A stretch of DNA of 64,000 bases from Balanoglossus misakiensis (taxonomy: Eukaryota; Hemichordata), in the NCBI GenBank assembly GCA_040954595.2, contig CM082591.2, positions 372,001 to 436,000 of the forward strand. The letters run 5' to 3'. Under the pieces are notes generated by a model, which saw only the letters and a program-made list of their open reading frames with translations, was not told the origin of the DNA and did not search any database. Positions 42,601 to 53,282 of this stretch are shown in pieces; within the stretch, counting starts at the first letter, position 1, and each line of letters begins with the position of its first letter. The position numbers were made by a program, and so were the translations under genes.

Positions 42601-45600
42601 GTCGAAAAATTGTCATTTTTGGATGATTTTCATGAGCTATAACCCTGATTTTTGAAAAAAATCATGGGTTATAGCTCATGAAAATCATCAAAAAATGACC
42701 ATTTTTCGACTTTGCGAAATCTCGAAATTTCGTCGATTTTTGAAAAAAATCATGGAAATTGTCAAAAAGTGACCAGTGCAACATTTGGTCAGATACTCCC
42801 TTCACCGCTTACGTGGATTTCCTTCACCGTGTTGTCTTCATCCAGACTTTAGTCGGTCTCCAGTCATTAATACCTCATCCGTGTCCATAAATTGGGTGAA
42901 TCTGCCCGTTTAGTTCGACGACATCATTTTCATTTTATCCGAATTTCACCGTCTCTTCAAACACACCGACGCCCACAAAGTAGACGGGCGGTGTCGGAGA
43001 TGTGTTCCCAATTACCTGGTCTTTGTTCGACGAATTAAGGGCGAGAAAAACGCTCTGTTGTAGTAGTCATTCCATGCCTCGCAGTCACCAATAACTGCAG
43101 CTTCCGTTTTTTTTTTTGCAACCAGAGGAGCCCCCAGAGATCCACACAAAACAGGTCTCGGCGGCTTTACAACTAGGTGACCTTCCGCTGAGCAGAACGC
43201 AATTTTGGCAGTCAAGACGGTTTGCCGATTTTATAGCTTAAAACTTGAAAATGGACATATTTTGATAACTGTGATAATCTTTACTGAGTTCGAAACTAAG
43301 ATCATGAAAACGATGTGAAAAGACACCGCCTCTGACTGAGTCTCTAATGGCTCTTATGTTTTGACCCGAGTCTCCAGTCGTGATACATCCCATTCATCGT
43401 AGCACAATTTTATCGCCTAATATGTTATTATTCAATTTGGCAAAAGTATTCTATGAAGAAAAAAATAAAATCCATATATGTCAAGGGGAGATTCGTTCAA
43501 GGCTTGATTATTGTTTTCGTGACTTCAATGAAATTGTTTTCTCGCCTGTGGGACTGGTGGCATTGGTTGTCTGCATGATCAAATGAGCGTCCGATTTGCA
43601 TGTAAATTGCGGAGATATGGCTGAGTTTTTCGCGGCGCGCAAACTTCAATTTCAGTTCCATCAATAGTCAATGTAGGCGAAATCCGCCAGGATTTACTCG
43701 ATGGGGGCGAAGTCACGAAGATGGGAAAGCGAGCCGAAGAGGCTGGCTTCATTTTTTATGCATAACAACCGGAGGGAGTCTTGTTTTGGGAAGAAGTCAA
43801 AGGACGAAAGCGTCGGAGTTGGTTGTCATCAAGGGAAGAAACTGATGCACTCTATCACGTAGTTCCCTCTCAACTCGTGTCACCCACCATCAGATAACAT
43901 GTTTTCAATTGCCAAGGTCGAGTGTATCTTGATTTATGCCTAAGGTCACTCATTTATTCCTAATTATTCTTGCCATTTCTGGTCATTCGTGAAGGAAAGC
44001 GCCTCCCTGATTGCCTTATCACGCAGCGGTCGTCCACTGGTCACGAAGGAGTTCAAACAAACGAGAACGACCGAGGCCTCTCTACTGTATGAATGAAGAG
44101 ATAATTACAGCACAGGATGGGAAAATAAATTGCAATATTGTTTGAGCAGTAACTGCTGGCTTCTAATTTCCCCAATAAATCCGAGATTTTACGCACTTCC
44201 TGTCCCGTCCGGACATTATTAGCCCTCGTTTGTAAACAGTATCTTTTCCATGAGCGTTGGGTGATCGCGTTCCAGTAACGTGATAAGAATCATCAATTTT
44301 CTCCCCAATTTGTTTGAACTTTTCGTGAACCTGACAAGCTTCGTGAGTGGTCAAAGAAATCTGTGGTATTGAAACTGACTCAAGCATGTCAAGAAGAGAC
44401 GGCAGTGTTTACAAGGAATGACAGCATAAACGGGTCAAAATCCGTCGGAAAAGGGCTCTATTATTTGTAATAAGACCTGATGCTTTAGAAACTGCTCGCT
44501 CCACAGCAAGTACTAGACTTAATAATCATGCCTGGATAAGTATTTTATATGGAACTATCCGAATCATTTGGAATCATGTTACCAATCCCACAGACAGATT
44601 ATAGAAGGATCGCTATAATACCGGTTTTTGTACAAAAGTGTATCCTGGACAAAGTATTTGGTATCCGGCTATCCCATGATAAGGTATTGCCTATTACTAA
44701 CGCTATTGGATTCCTTAACTGCAAATGAGTTCCTAGAAACATCATCCAATTGTTGGTTCCAGCAGATTTGTAACCGAGCACTTGACACAGATTTTGAACA
44801 CAGTTTTTTTATCAACTATCAACTAGACAGACCACACAGACAGATGATATTATTTTTGTTTTCGATCAGCCATGTGATATCGTCACTCGAATACACCAGG
44901 TGTGGCATTCGCGGTATTCAATTAATTATGCAAATTCTGACGGAAACACGATTTGGAAGGCATTTGAAAGGTCTCGTCACGACGAATTTCATCTTCATTA
45001 AGAGAATGAGAAAGAAACCCCAAAATTGCAAGGAAATATCGGAAGGTATGCTATCAAAACACGTTGTACAGAAACAAACACATTTAGCAGGCGTTTCTGG
45101 GACCGCTTTTTTTCTGACCCTTTTTTCGATGTTTTTTTTCTCGATAAAAATTACCAAAAGCTACGTATGTTAACTCCAATATATAAGGTGATATCGAAAA
45201 TGAACGTTCTATTATACTTGTGCAGAAATCGGTCATTTACGTCGATGTTTGATTATACACTACGTCGATATCACGTGATATTAGGGTAATCAACGACATC
45301 GTATGAAAATCAATTTGACTTGGGTTTAAATAATATGTGCGCCTCGTATCTTTATGAAGGCTCGCACGACAATAAACCATAATTGAACATGTAAACACGT
45401 GTTTTTATGACATAGTTTTTATTTCTGACTTTAGTTGTAACTTTATAGTTGTATATATTGAAGACTGGCGGGTGATTAAGCACAGCAAAGATAGGTCGAT
45501 TGTAAAACAGCCTTCAAACAAGCAATTTTATCCAAGATTATTTTGAATCCGACACAAGAGATAAAATCAGCCTACATTACATTTCCCCGGCTTCATGCAA

Positions 45601-48600
45601 TCCAATGCAAAATGAACACCAGTGTCTATTTCAGACTGAAATCAATACGTGTCGCACGTGATCTTGGAATCCCCTTTTTCCTGGGTGCATAAAACATTAT
45701 TAGTGGCTTGCTCGTGTTTCTTGCTTATGACGAAATTTAGCCCTGCAATAAATTTTTATACGCCTCATATATAATTCGTCTGAAGTGATGGTTTCTATAT
45801 CCGATGATCCTTAGTTTTAGAAAGTTGTGATCTTGAATTAGGACCAAGGTCATCATCTCATAACGTGTGTTCTCTCTAAAGAGTCGCATTTTATGCAGGA
45901 TAAGACAGCTTTCCTGATAATAAAGTATTATGACATACAGTCTCTTCTTGAGGCTTAAGTATTACTACAGAGTCAATATCAAGCCTTTGTCGTTGTGTCG
46001 ATCGTTACTACATGTGAAGGAATGGGCAACTCTCCACACAGCCGTGTCACGTGAGTGTGTGGATTTGAGATCCGAAGGTCGTCAGAGGGCAGAGATGAGT
46101 ATAGATATGTTGTAATATCAGCTCCGTTGCAATTACTCTGCCAGGTATTCTTCTCATTTGCGATAAACCTGATACTTGTATGTGGATTCTCCTTGTGAAC
46201 ATACAACCGCAAACACGTGTGTGTTACGGGTGTCAACCCCCTCGGCAAAAAACGGTTGGGTCACATGTTTTGCACGTGACCCTACTGGGATACCAGATAA
46301 AGTGCAGCAATTTTTGTACATCGGAGATAAAGTTTCCCGTGGTTGCATGGCTGAAAGTTGTGAGCACGTGACACGAGCGGATCAGTGAACTCGGAATTCT
46401 CAAAGCCGCCGCAGACAGCCACATTAAAAAGTTAAAAGGCCCGAGCCTATTGTTTGGTCATTGTCTCACATTCTGGAATCCATTAGTGAGAAAAGACTAC
46501 GGCGAAGTTTTTATTTCGGCGGTCAGGTTAACTATTATTAATCATTGTAAACTTAGAGAAAGGTCGCCATGCCGACGAAATCGGTCGCGTTTGACTGAAA
46601 TACCAACAAACTTAAAAGTGTTCATTATTGTCCAAAAGCTACGAGGCCCGTGGGTCGTATTCTACTTCCGATTAAAAGCAATTAGTCTCGATCACATAAA
46701 AATGCCAGCCTCGCCATCATAAACGGTGTTTTATCTTTGAAATGCATGCGTTTCTGCCGCGGGGCTACCGGTATTACGCAGCCCGGATTATTCCAGCTAC
46801 TGGTGTTACGCGTGGTACAGATTCCCTAGATCTCCCGTGATGCTCGTGGACCTGTGGAGTTTAACGTCGGCAGCTGCAGCAGGTGATGATGTCTGCAGAC
46901 GCTGGCGAGAAACACACATCTACCCTGAGAGATATAGTCTTATAAAGTTTACTTTAGATGGACTATGAAAGCAGCTCCGTAGATTCACTCAGATAAGCCA
47001 CGCACCCTCTCACTCCGGGGTCTATGGATAAAAAAATGTTGCTTTACACACAGAAGTTCTGTCAAGGCCAAGTGTATCTCCAATAATCTCTGCATTGCAA
47101 CAGCCATTTAAAAGCCCTTACAGACGCCGAAAATATCAAAGACAATCTAATATTGTTTCACAAATAAGCTCTTTTCAAAGACATGATAAAACAGAACCAA
47201 CCAAAAACAAATACTTTGTATAACTAAAATGTTCCCACGCCTCTGTGCACTCAACTACAGAAGAAACATTGGGTCCTTTGTCGCTGTTACCAAAATGGAA
47301 TTACGTTGTGTTTATTTTGGGAACAGGGACTGCAATGAATGAATAGAGGTCGGCAAAACAATGGGTACGTGATTAGACAAAGGGTATGAAAGTAGAAGTG
47401 GACATGAACTTGGCCTCAATGGGTAAACACCGTTGCCAAGTTCATGACAATCGATTGCCAGCGTGGTCGGACCCGTTTGAATCTATTGTATCAAATTAAA
47501 ATCCCTTTGAAGTACACTGCCTCAGTTTCTAGTGTCCATTAGTTGTAAAATTACTATTTTAAGTTCGAGAAGACGATTTTCGGCGGCGGTGTTACTGTGT
47601 CCAGACACATTCCCTGTCTAAAACTCTCGTCAATATATGTAATCAGTTAATTAATAAACAACCCATGATGGCCACTTCTAAAAGTTACTCTTAAAACGAC
47701 ACAGTATCTTCAAGCGAATGCCATATATTAACTCCCTCACTGAAACTACAAGGGATCCATGATAATCATTTCACTCCAAGCGCTGCTTCTTATCTGTTGA
47801 CGTGGCAGCGATACACTCAGACTGGGCATGTTTTCTTTTAACCTCGTTGCCGCAAATCACTGGCCTCGAAGTAAGATCTCCTTTGCTTTACACCGCGTGT
47901 CAATAGTTTTCAGGGTGTTATTATCTCCAGTGGAATATTTTCAACTCCTAAAAATCATTCAAAGGACATCACATCTTTCAAGTTGTTCACGAGTATTTTA
48001 AAAGTCGATATGTGCGGATTTGAAAACAGAAAAACGGGTCAAAGGTCGCCATATCGATTCTTACACAGTTCGCGCATACTTGACGATTATTTAAAATGTT
48101 GGTGATAATTACTGCGGCCGTCTGTGCGCGCACCGACGGCGGCCCCGGTTGAAGGAGAACCCCTTCCAAGTTCGTGAAGTATAAAAACGTTCGTGTTACT
48201 TTCGAGGTAATCACAACACGTGATATCATCATAATTGCAAAGCTGTCAGTCAATCACAATTCTGTTCACGGTCAATATTTTAAATCACAGACCCTGGATG
48301 GAAGTTTACCCGGTTTAGGGTTAACAATTTGAACAGCGGTATATCAAGGGTTCTTCCATACGCCACAAATGAGATGCTGTTCAACCATAATTGTCCGGAA
48401 GAACCATATACAATAGCCTGTTGGAAATTCTTTTACCGGATTACTCAAATCGACTTTTCTCTAAACTCTCTGCCGCCTTACACGATTTTCCCCTTTTTAT
48501 TCACTTGAATGCAAATAAATCTTGCGTGCGCAGAATATATTAAGCTAACTTGTGTGCTGCAGACAAAATGTTCAGGCGTGTTTACGTCATGGAAAGTCGT

Positions 48601-49564
48601 GTACAGGTGCAGCCGTCGAAATGCCGGAATTTACATTGGGGACAGTTTTCAGCAATAGAAGCTCATAACTCACGTTTTCACAAAATGTATAGAGCTCAGC
48701 CAAACATTCTCAGCGTCTTGCAAAAGTATTATAGTTGGATATTATCTGCGTGTTTACTAGGTTTTGTTTGATCACAGCATTTTTCACTCGACTGTCGTGG
48801 AGTAGACAGAGGTTGAATATGTCACCGTTGGGCAAAAGGGCGTCGTGTTACCGCTAAGACCTCACATCATGTCCCGAAGGTTGACATATACTTCGATAGT
48901 GTTGTTTCAATTCCTCACGCGATGGGTACGGTACTGATTAAATATCTCCAGTATTTATCATTAATGGCGAAACATTTCACATTCCTTGTTCATCAAATCT
49001 CGCCAGTGGCTATTGTTTTATTAAGGTCGCGACCCCCAGTCTAATGAATTAATAACATTACAGTTTCTGACCATCGGGGCCAAATTAATAGGCATATTTC
49101 AGGAAAAATGAACGCTATGTTGTTATATTGTGTTCAACAATTACCGTAGGAGTGTTTGAAGCTTAAAGGGACATAAACACACTAAAAGTACACATGGCCT
49201 GTTGCGTATATCCAGTAACGGTTAGTGTGTCATACAGTCGGATCTCTATATACCCCCATCTCTGAAGATAGAAATCTTCTTGGGTTGTCAACGATATTTT
49301 AGCGTTCGTGAATATTGATTGGATTGTTTTGTTCAATTATACCACTGACAATAAAGTTGATTTCTTACCAGATTTGCCGACACCAGCGGCTCCTAGCACT
49401 ACGATGTGATAAGGTTTGCCGACTTTTCCAGATCTCTGATTTCTGGGACTCACTTTCGGACTGTTATTATTGTTCAGAGACTTCGGGTTGATGGTCTTGG
49501 TGCCAGCGCTCAGGTTCCCGTTGCTTGTGTGTGAACGCTTCAGACTGGAATTGGTAACAGGCAT
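6660..49564 (-). CDS. RERG/RASL-like small GTPase, five exons, 41.5-kb first intron
   Basis: Exons on the minus strand: 49369-49564, 7826-7882, 7607-7680, 7171-7482 and 6660-6797. All joins use GT-AG and keep frame, giving 258 residues and a TAG stop. A basic, Asn/Ser-rich N-terminal extension (1-50) precedes the Ras fold. G1 is GAAGVGKS (58-65), split by intron 1 after the Ser codon. G3 is DTAGL (105-109), G4 is NKSD (162-165) and G5 is SAA (195-197). The Gly12 and Gln61 positions of Ras are Ala and Leu, and switch II is about four residues shorter than in Ras. The C-terminus is Ser-rich then basic (about KPIRALMRRLERTASAIF) with no CAAX box, as in RERG and RASL11/12, so prenylation is not expected. 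Which RERG/RASL subfamily it belongs to is unresolved. Intron 1 holds the whole satellite array. Confidence 0.9.
7883..13448. other. GTPase intron 1, unique part before the satellite
   Basis: This 5.6-kb stretch runs from exon 2 of the GTPase to the satellite edge. Frames such as 9028-9339 (-), 10830-11213 (-), 12437-12766 (-) and 13147-13416 (+) lack recognisable domains, conserved motifs or convincing splice partners. Isolated CRE-like TGACGTCA (about 8370) and a C-run (about 12869) are present. No RNA gene was seen. Confidence 0.5.
13431..13454. repeat. GAT trinucleotide tract at the satellite edge
   Basis: A short (GAT)n run interrupted once leads directly into the first satellite unit, which itself starts GATGATTTT. 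The satellite therefore abuts, and may have started from or slipped into, a trinucleotide repeat. Confidence 0.7.
13521..18392. repeat. 2.4-kb duplication inside the satellite (28 units)
   Basis: A run of distinctive variant units starting at 13521 recurs starting at 15957, an offset of 2436 bp, exactly 28 x 87. Shared markers include a unit with GATTTTCATCAAATATCGG (13561-type and 15997-type), one with ATAACCAATG, one with GGCCAAAATTTG, four consecutive GTCGAGAAATT units, and a unit with TTTTCATCAGCTATAAACC (about 15631 and 18058). The offset shrinks to 2430 and then 2427 along the copy because the second copy has several one-base losses in homopolymers. The right limit is approximate. Confidence 0.75.
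13536..39892. repeat. type A satellite block (87-bp units)
   Basis: About 302 units, most identical or differing by one base. The commonest variant is GTCGAAAAATT versus GTCGAGAAATT, which occurs in clusters (for example 13780-14050, 19170-19510, 36920-37180). Within each unit GATTTTTTCAAAAATC is a perfect 7-bp dyad with a 2-nt loop and AATTTTGAAATT a 5-bp dyad. Most irregularities are single-base changes in T6, A5 or G3 runs, which repeatedly break the open minus-strand frame. Confidence 0.95.
24418..24517. other. assembly gap of 100 N inside the satellite
   Basis: Exactly 100 Ns, the usual placeholder for a gap of unknown size. Units from about 24340 to the gap and from the gap to about 25770 carry far more indels and substitutions than the rest, as expected at the low-quality ends of contigs. 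The true array length is therefore unknown. Confidence 0.97.
39981..41564. repeat. type B satellite block (18 x 88 bp)
   Basis: The block is 1584 bp, exactly 18 units of 88 bp. Units alternate irregularly between TTTTGAAATTTCGGG and TTTTGATATTTCGGG versions. One unit (40773-40860) is chimeric: its first half is type B and its second half (ATTCCGCAAAGTCG, ATTCTCATTTTG) is type A. The 88-bp period shifts frame each unit, so no long reading frame survives here. Confidence 0.95.
41565..42620. repeat. 176-bp dimeric higher-order repeat, six copies
   Basis: Starts of GGATTATTTTCATGAG units fall at 41565, 41741, 41917, 42093, 42269 and 42445, a constant spacing of 176 bp. Each dimer is one type C unit (GGATTATTTT, TTCGAAAAAATGAAG, GTCAATTTT) followed by one type B unit. 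The six dimers appear essentially identical, which indicates recent amplification as a dimer. Confidence 0.95.
42622..42765. repeat. inverted terminal satellite unit forming a long hairpin
   Basis: The last direct unit is cut short and followed by a unit in the opposite orientation. The 24-bp arms 42622-42645 and 42666-42689 are perfect reverse complements around a 20-bp spacer. The inverted copy continues, more diverged, to about 42765 (TTTTTCGACTTTGCGAAAT, then ATCATGG). Beyond it the sequence is unique. Confidence 0.92.
42766..49368. other. GTPase intron 1, unique part after the satellite
   Basis: A 6.6-kb unique stretch up to the donor of GTPase exon 1 (GT at 49368). Frames at 44628-45173 (+), 45979-46248 (-) and 46450-46722 (+) have no recognisable family and no supporting splice context. 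Several CACGTG E-boxes occur around 46050-46375. No RNA gene was seen. Confidence 0.5.
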
Positions 49565-52500
49565 ATTTGTCGGTCAGCTGTGTGCAGTCGGTGGACAAAC
49601 AAGACAAAAATACCGTTGAAACGACTGTACACGAACTTAATGAGAGTTCTGGGATCTGTTGCCGTCTATAAGTAGCCGCGTATACATTTGCATCTACCTT
49701 GTAATGAAGACCGAAAGTGTACCTCCCCGCCCACGACTATCAGTGACTTCCTTGCTCTATCCAGTCGGACGAATTGATGTTATTGTCCAGACGCTCACAT
49801 CAAAGTCAGGGTCTTTCTGTTAAAACAATTCCACCAAATCCGCTCTGTTCTCGAGTTAAATGTTTTCTCGCAGCTAATCACTGAAAAGGTGTTGTTGAAT
49901 AGAGAAACGCTGGTCGTTCGCACTGTGTACGGCTTTGCGAATGAAAGATTCGAGTCTGTGCACAGCAAGGCAGAGATTGAGATCCACCGCGAGCGCTCAT
50001 TCAACACCGCTGTGTTGCCTTCTGTCTCCTTGAGAGAACTTTTCAGATTCCTCTCCGCGTCTGTCGTCTGCCGATAGTTCTGTTGATGAGCGATACGTTT
50101 GAGTGAACACTGCGATCTATCCGTGCCCTTCGTGCCTTTAACCAGTGAACTGACCTCGAATGAATACACACTGACTATTAGTATGCATTGACGAAACACA
50201 GTATCATCAAACAGGGCTTGTCAGTTCTTTGAAGCTGTGAGGGCGTATAATACTTGGATGTCGACGACGCTTAATCTCACGGGAGTCCTGGGATTTGAAG
50301 TCTGAAGTCCATCAACTGTGAACGACTTCTGCCTGCTTTACGATGCTCTAAATCGCGAGTCTGTAATGAGAAAAAATTCTTACATGTGAGTTGAAGGAGT
50401 CAAATAATTTGCCACTGTGTGGCAGCCAAAAACTCGGTCTACAAGCTGATATCATGACTGGATTGCGCCTTCATAAAGGTGACATTCCAACCTTCCATTC
50501 TCTGGGGAACTGAAATGAGCCAATGTCGGCTCCACAGAACAAATTGGTCCACACAGAAGCATTTGAAATAATGCCATATTACTGTAGAAAACGGTGTTCG
50601 AGTTCAACGGCCGTAAGTGGAGGTCTAAAGTAAAGAGAGACCCTCGGATTTTTGTCCAAGTCACTCTTATTTTCACGACAGGGAGGACGCCTCCACCGTC
50701 TAACAAAAACCAGTTTTTACTTCGATCAACTAAATTATCATGGATTAATATTTACATAACACGCTTGCATGAAATTTATGGTTTGTTTGGGTCTCCGTTT
50801 GTTTTTGACGAGAAATATGGCTTTGCATCGCTGGTCCTAAATTTACTGGTCCACAGTAACGACCGTCATGAGGCACGTGAAGGCTATATTGAAGAGAATA
50901 CTCTGCATTTTAATGTACCATCTGGGGTAGTATAAGAAACTGCATTTGATATACAGAACAAAAACACTGCAAAAATAATTCCCCCTGCAATTAAACCTTT
51001 GACCTACTTTCACTGATAAATTATTTCCCAACATTTCCCAATATCAGTAATCCTCACTCATATTAGCACAAGTCACTTCAGAGATTTTTCTCCGCCTGAC
51101 GAGTAAATCTGCGCACTTAATCTAAGAATCCAATGATTAGAAAGCTGATGTGAATGTTAAAGGGGAGGGTCGTCTGGACTGCTCATGCGCGACTTTTCTA
51201 TTTATTGGTCTTTTTTGCGAAAGGAGATATTTGATGGTCGGTCAAACATTTCAATTCGATGTGTTTGTCATGGTAAGAGTCAGCATAAGACACTAATATG
51301 TACAAAAAGTGTGAAATTTGACCAAAATCGACGCGTCAACTGTTTCGCCTTCATAGCGCCCTAATCAACCAGGTCTAGATCTATTGCTTGTCTGTCTGCC
51401 TGTCTGTCGTCAAATTCCTGTCTCAATGGATTCTAGTCCTATTAGTCGCGTCGGACAAGATAGCAGTTGATATATTTTCAAGACGGTCATGGTAGACTGA
51501 GTCAGTTGATGGAGGAATAGTCGATGACTTGCCAACCGCCCCAATGATTTTGTCAAGTCTCGCTTTCTCTCGGTTCCAGACATTTCCACACCAGCGAATA
51601 ATGCTATAAGTCAACACAATGTCGATTGTAGCGCGATAGTCTGAGACGCAAATCCCTTGTCTGACGGCAACATCTTAGCTTTCTGAACCAATGCATAAGT
51701 CATTCAATTTCTTTAACAATCACGGGAACGCTAACTAGCTAAGCTGTCTAAAGTAATGTAAAAACGCTCCGACGAGACTCTATAAGTACCACTAGGCTTT
51801 GGATAAAAACTGAACGTGGATTGCGATAAATCCTCAATAGAGGCGCCTATAAAGTTATGGGAATAAAACATTTCGCCTTGTGACAATGTGAAGAAATAAG
51901 GTTGCGATGTGAAGAGGGAAAGTGACGTGATTACATGATTGTGAACAAATAGGTAAACATGTTGGCATTTTCGTCAAAAAGGAAATCAACAGATTGGTTT
52001 CGGTAAAATAACACCTGGCTTCATCAACAGGTCTATACATGATGACGATAGCCGCAGAGATAACATCAGACAGACTTGACGTACAATGAATACAGAACAG
52101 TCCCGTCTCCAGGGCCATTTTCGACTTGCTCGCTATTTGCATTGTACATCATCAGTGATAGAATAGCGAAGATTCATCACCCTATTTTTGCGGTGACGAA
52201 GAAGGGATTTAGCGGTCCCATTTGTCGACGTTTTATTTACAATTCTATTTGGTCGGGCGATTAAACTTGATGGCTGTAATTACGATCCGATTTGTATTCA
52301 CCCGTTGTCGTTAGCTCCTAAACGCCGTCTGTGCGCTATTGCCGAAAAGCGTGAAGGAAGGCTGTAATGAAAACTAAACGTGCAATCTTCTTGAGTTAGG
52401 CAGTCCGCCACCTTGCATGCAAGTGCCGAGATTACTAATTACTGTATATTACAGACATAGCCTAATAGTCGTTCACTCAACACTGAAAGTCTCACAGTCA

Positions 52501-53085
52501 CGTGACACAAAAATAATAACAAATTTAAGATAAAAAGATGAAAGATTTTTAATTGATATATTAAAAATGACTGAACACAGCTTTTATACAATTTTTGCTT
52601 CTCACAGAACTCGCTGACGCGGGTCGATGGTTTCGTCTCCAGTGATTTTTTTGCATACTTTCAACATATCGTTATTTTAGAATTTAGTTTCCACACACCG
52701 TTCTAAATCGATGGATTATTTCTGTAATCGATGGGTGCCTAAGAGCGGTCCTTCAGCACTTGTTTTGATGATACGAGCCACATTGAGTGTTTGCTCCGAA
52801 GAATTGGGGGGGGGGGGCAAACAATCTTTGTGGTCGACCTTTGTAATGAGACCACGGGGAGAGGCGACGTGAGTTGTCAATCCAAGAAATGCATGATTGA
52901 TGTGAAAAAATCACTCAGAAAATTGCGTCCGTTGCATTATTTATTCGAGATCTCACAGAACTCACACAGGTAAATATGTACATGGGCGACTAGGGAGTTG
53001 ATATTATACAACGTCTCCGCTGGGCATTGCGCAATCTATGAGAAAGTTGAGTGGCTAGACTCCTAGAGGGTGGATGATGGTTATT

Positions 53086-53118
53086 AGGGTTTCGAGACCA
53101 GAGGGGTCTCGAAACCCT
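53086..53118. repeat. perfect 14-bp inverted repeat (hairpin)
   Basis: AGGGTTTCGAGACC (53086-53099) and its exact complement GGTCTCGAAACCCT (53105-53118) flank a 5-nt loop. It lies 19 bp before a TTA microsatellite and 165 bp before the minisatellite. It may be a transposable-element terminus or a recombination scar; no matching end was identified. Confidence 0.85.
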
Positions 53119-53136
53119 CTTGAAATCGTGTTGTTT

Positions 53137-53157
53137 TTTATTATTATTATTATTATT
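53137..53157. repeat. TTA trinucleotide microsatellite
   Basis: About seven uninterrupted TTA/ATT units follow the hairpin. Its position between the hairpin and the minisatellite suggests one composite repeat element, but that is inference. Confidence 0.85.
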
Positions 53158-53282
53158 CCCACTTTTAAAAACAGCCGCTATTCGAAGACCGTTGCACCCA
53201 ATGACTTGAAATTTGGCTCATAGGTAAAACTCAAAGCAAGTAATTTTCTGATCATGTCACTATGGCAACAGGTCACATGATT

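Larger units (their letters stand above)
13449..42645. repeat. 29-kb tandem satellite array (87/88-bp units)
   Basis: About 334 visible head-to-tail units. Every unit starts with a near-invariant half containing TTCATGAGCTATAACCCATG followed by a T run; the other half differs between subfamilies. Type A is 87 bp and contains ATCGGCCAAATTTTG and TTCCGCAAAGTCG. Type B is 88 bp and contains ATCGAAGAAATTTTG and TTTCGGGAAGTCG. Type C is 88 bp and contains TTTTTTCGAAAAAATGAAG. Order: one B unit (13449-13535), the A block (13536-39892), one C/A hybrid (39893-39980), 18 B-like units (39981-41564), six C+B dimers (41565-42620) and a partial unit. It lies wholly in intron 1 of the GTPase gene. Because 87 = 3 x 29, type A leaves one minus-strand frame open for long stretches; there is no start context, composition or domain suggesting protein. 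Confidence 0.97.

Noticed and set aside
39981-42620. CENP-B box in the satellite
   Set aside because: TTTCGGGAAGTCGAAA has TTCG and CGGG-like parts but not the required order and spacing on either strand, so centromere identity is not supported by this motif.
13449-42645. CRISPR-like array
   Set aside because: Units are directly adjacent with no unique spacers, the period is 87-88 bp and the genome is eukaryotic. It is a satellite.
43012-43215. 67-codon minus-strand frame just after the satellite
   Set aside because: Contains a T10 run translated as Lys residues and no conserved motif; no matching exon borders.
44628-45173. 181-codon plus-strand frame in the GTPase intron
   Set aside because: No domain recognised, with a hydrophobic Phe-rich end from T-rich DNA; overlapping frames on the other strand are equally open and there are no splice partners.
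49795-50199. 134-codon minus-strand frame upstream of the GTPase start
   Set aside because: No domain, low-complexity composition and no exon signals; at most it overlaps the GTPase 5' leader.
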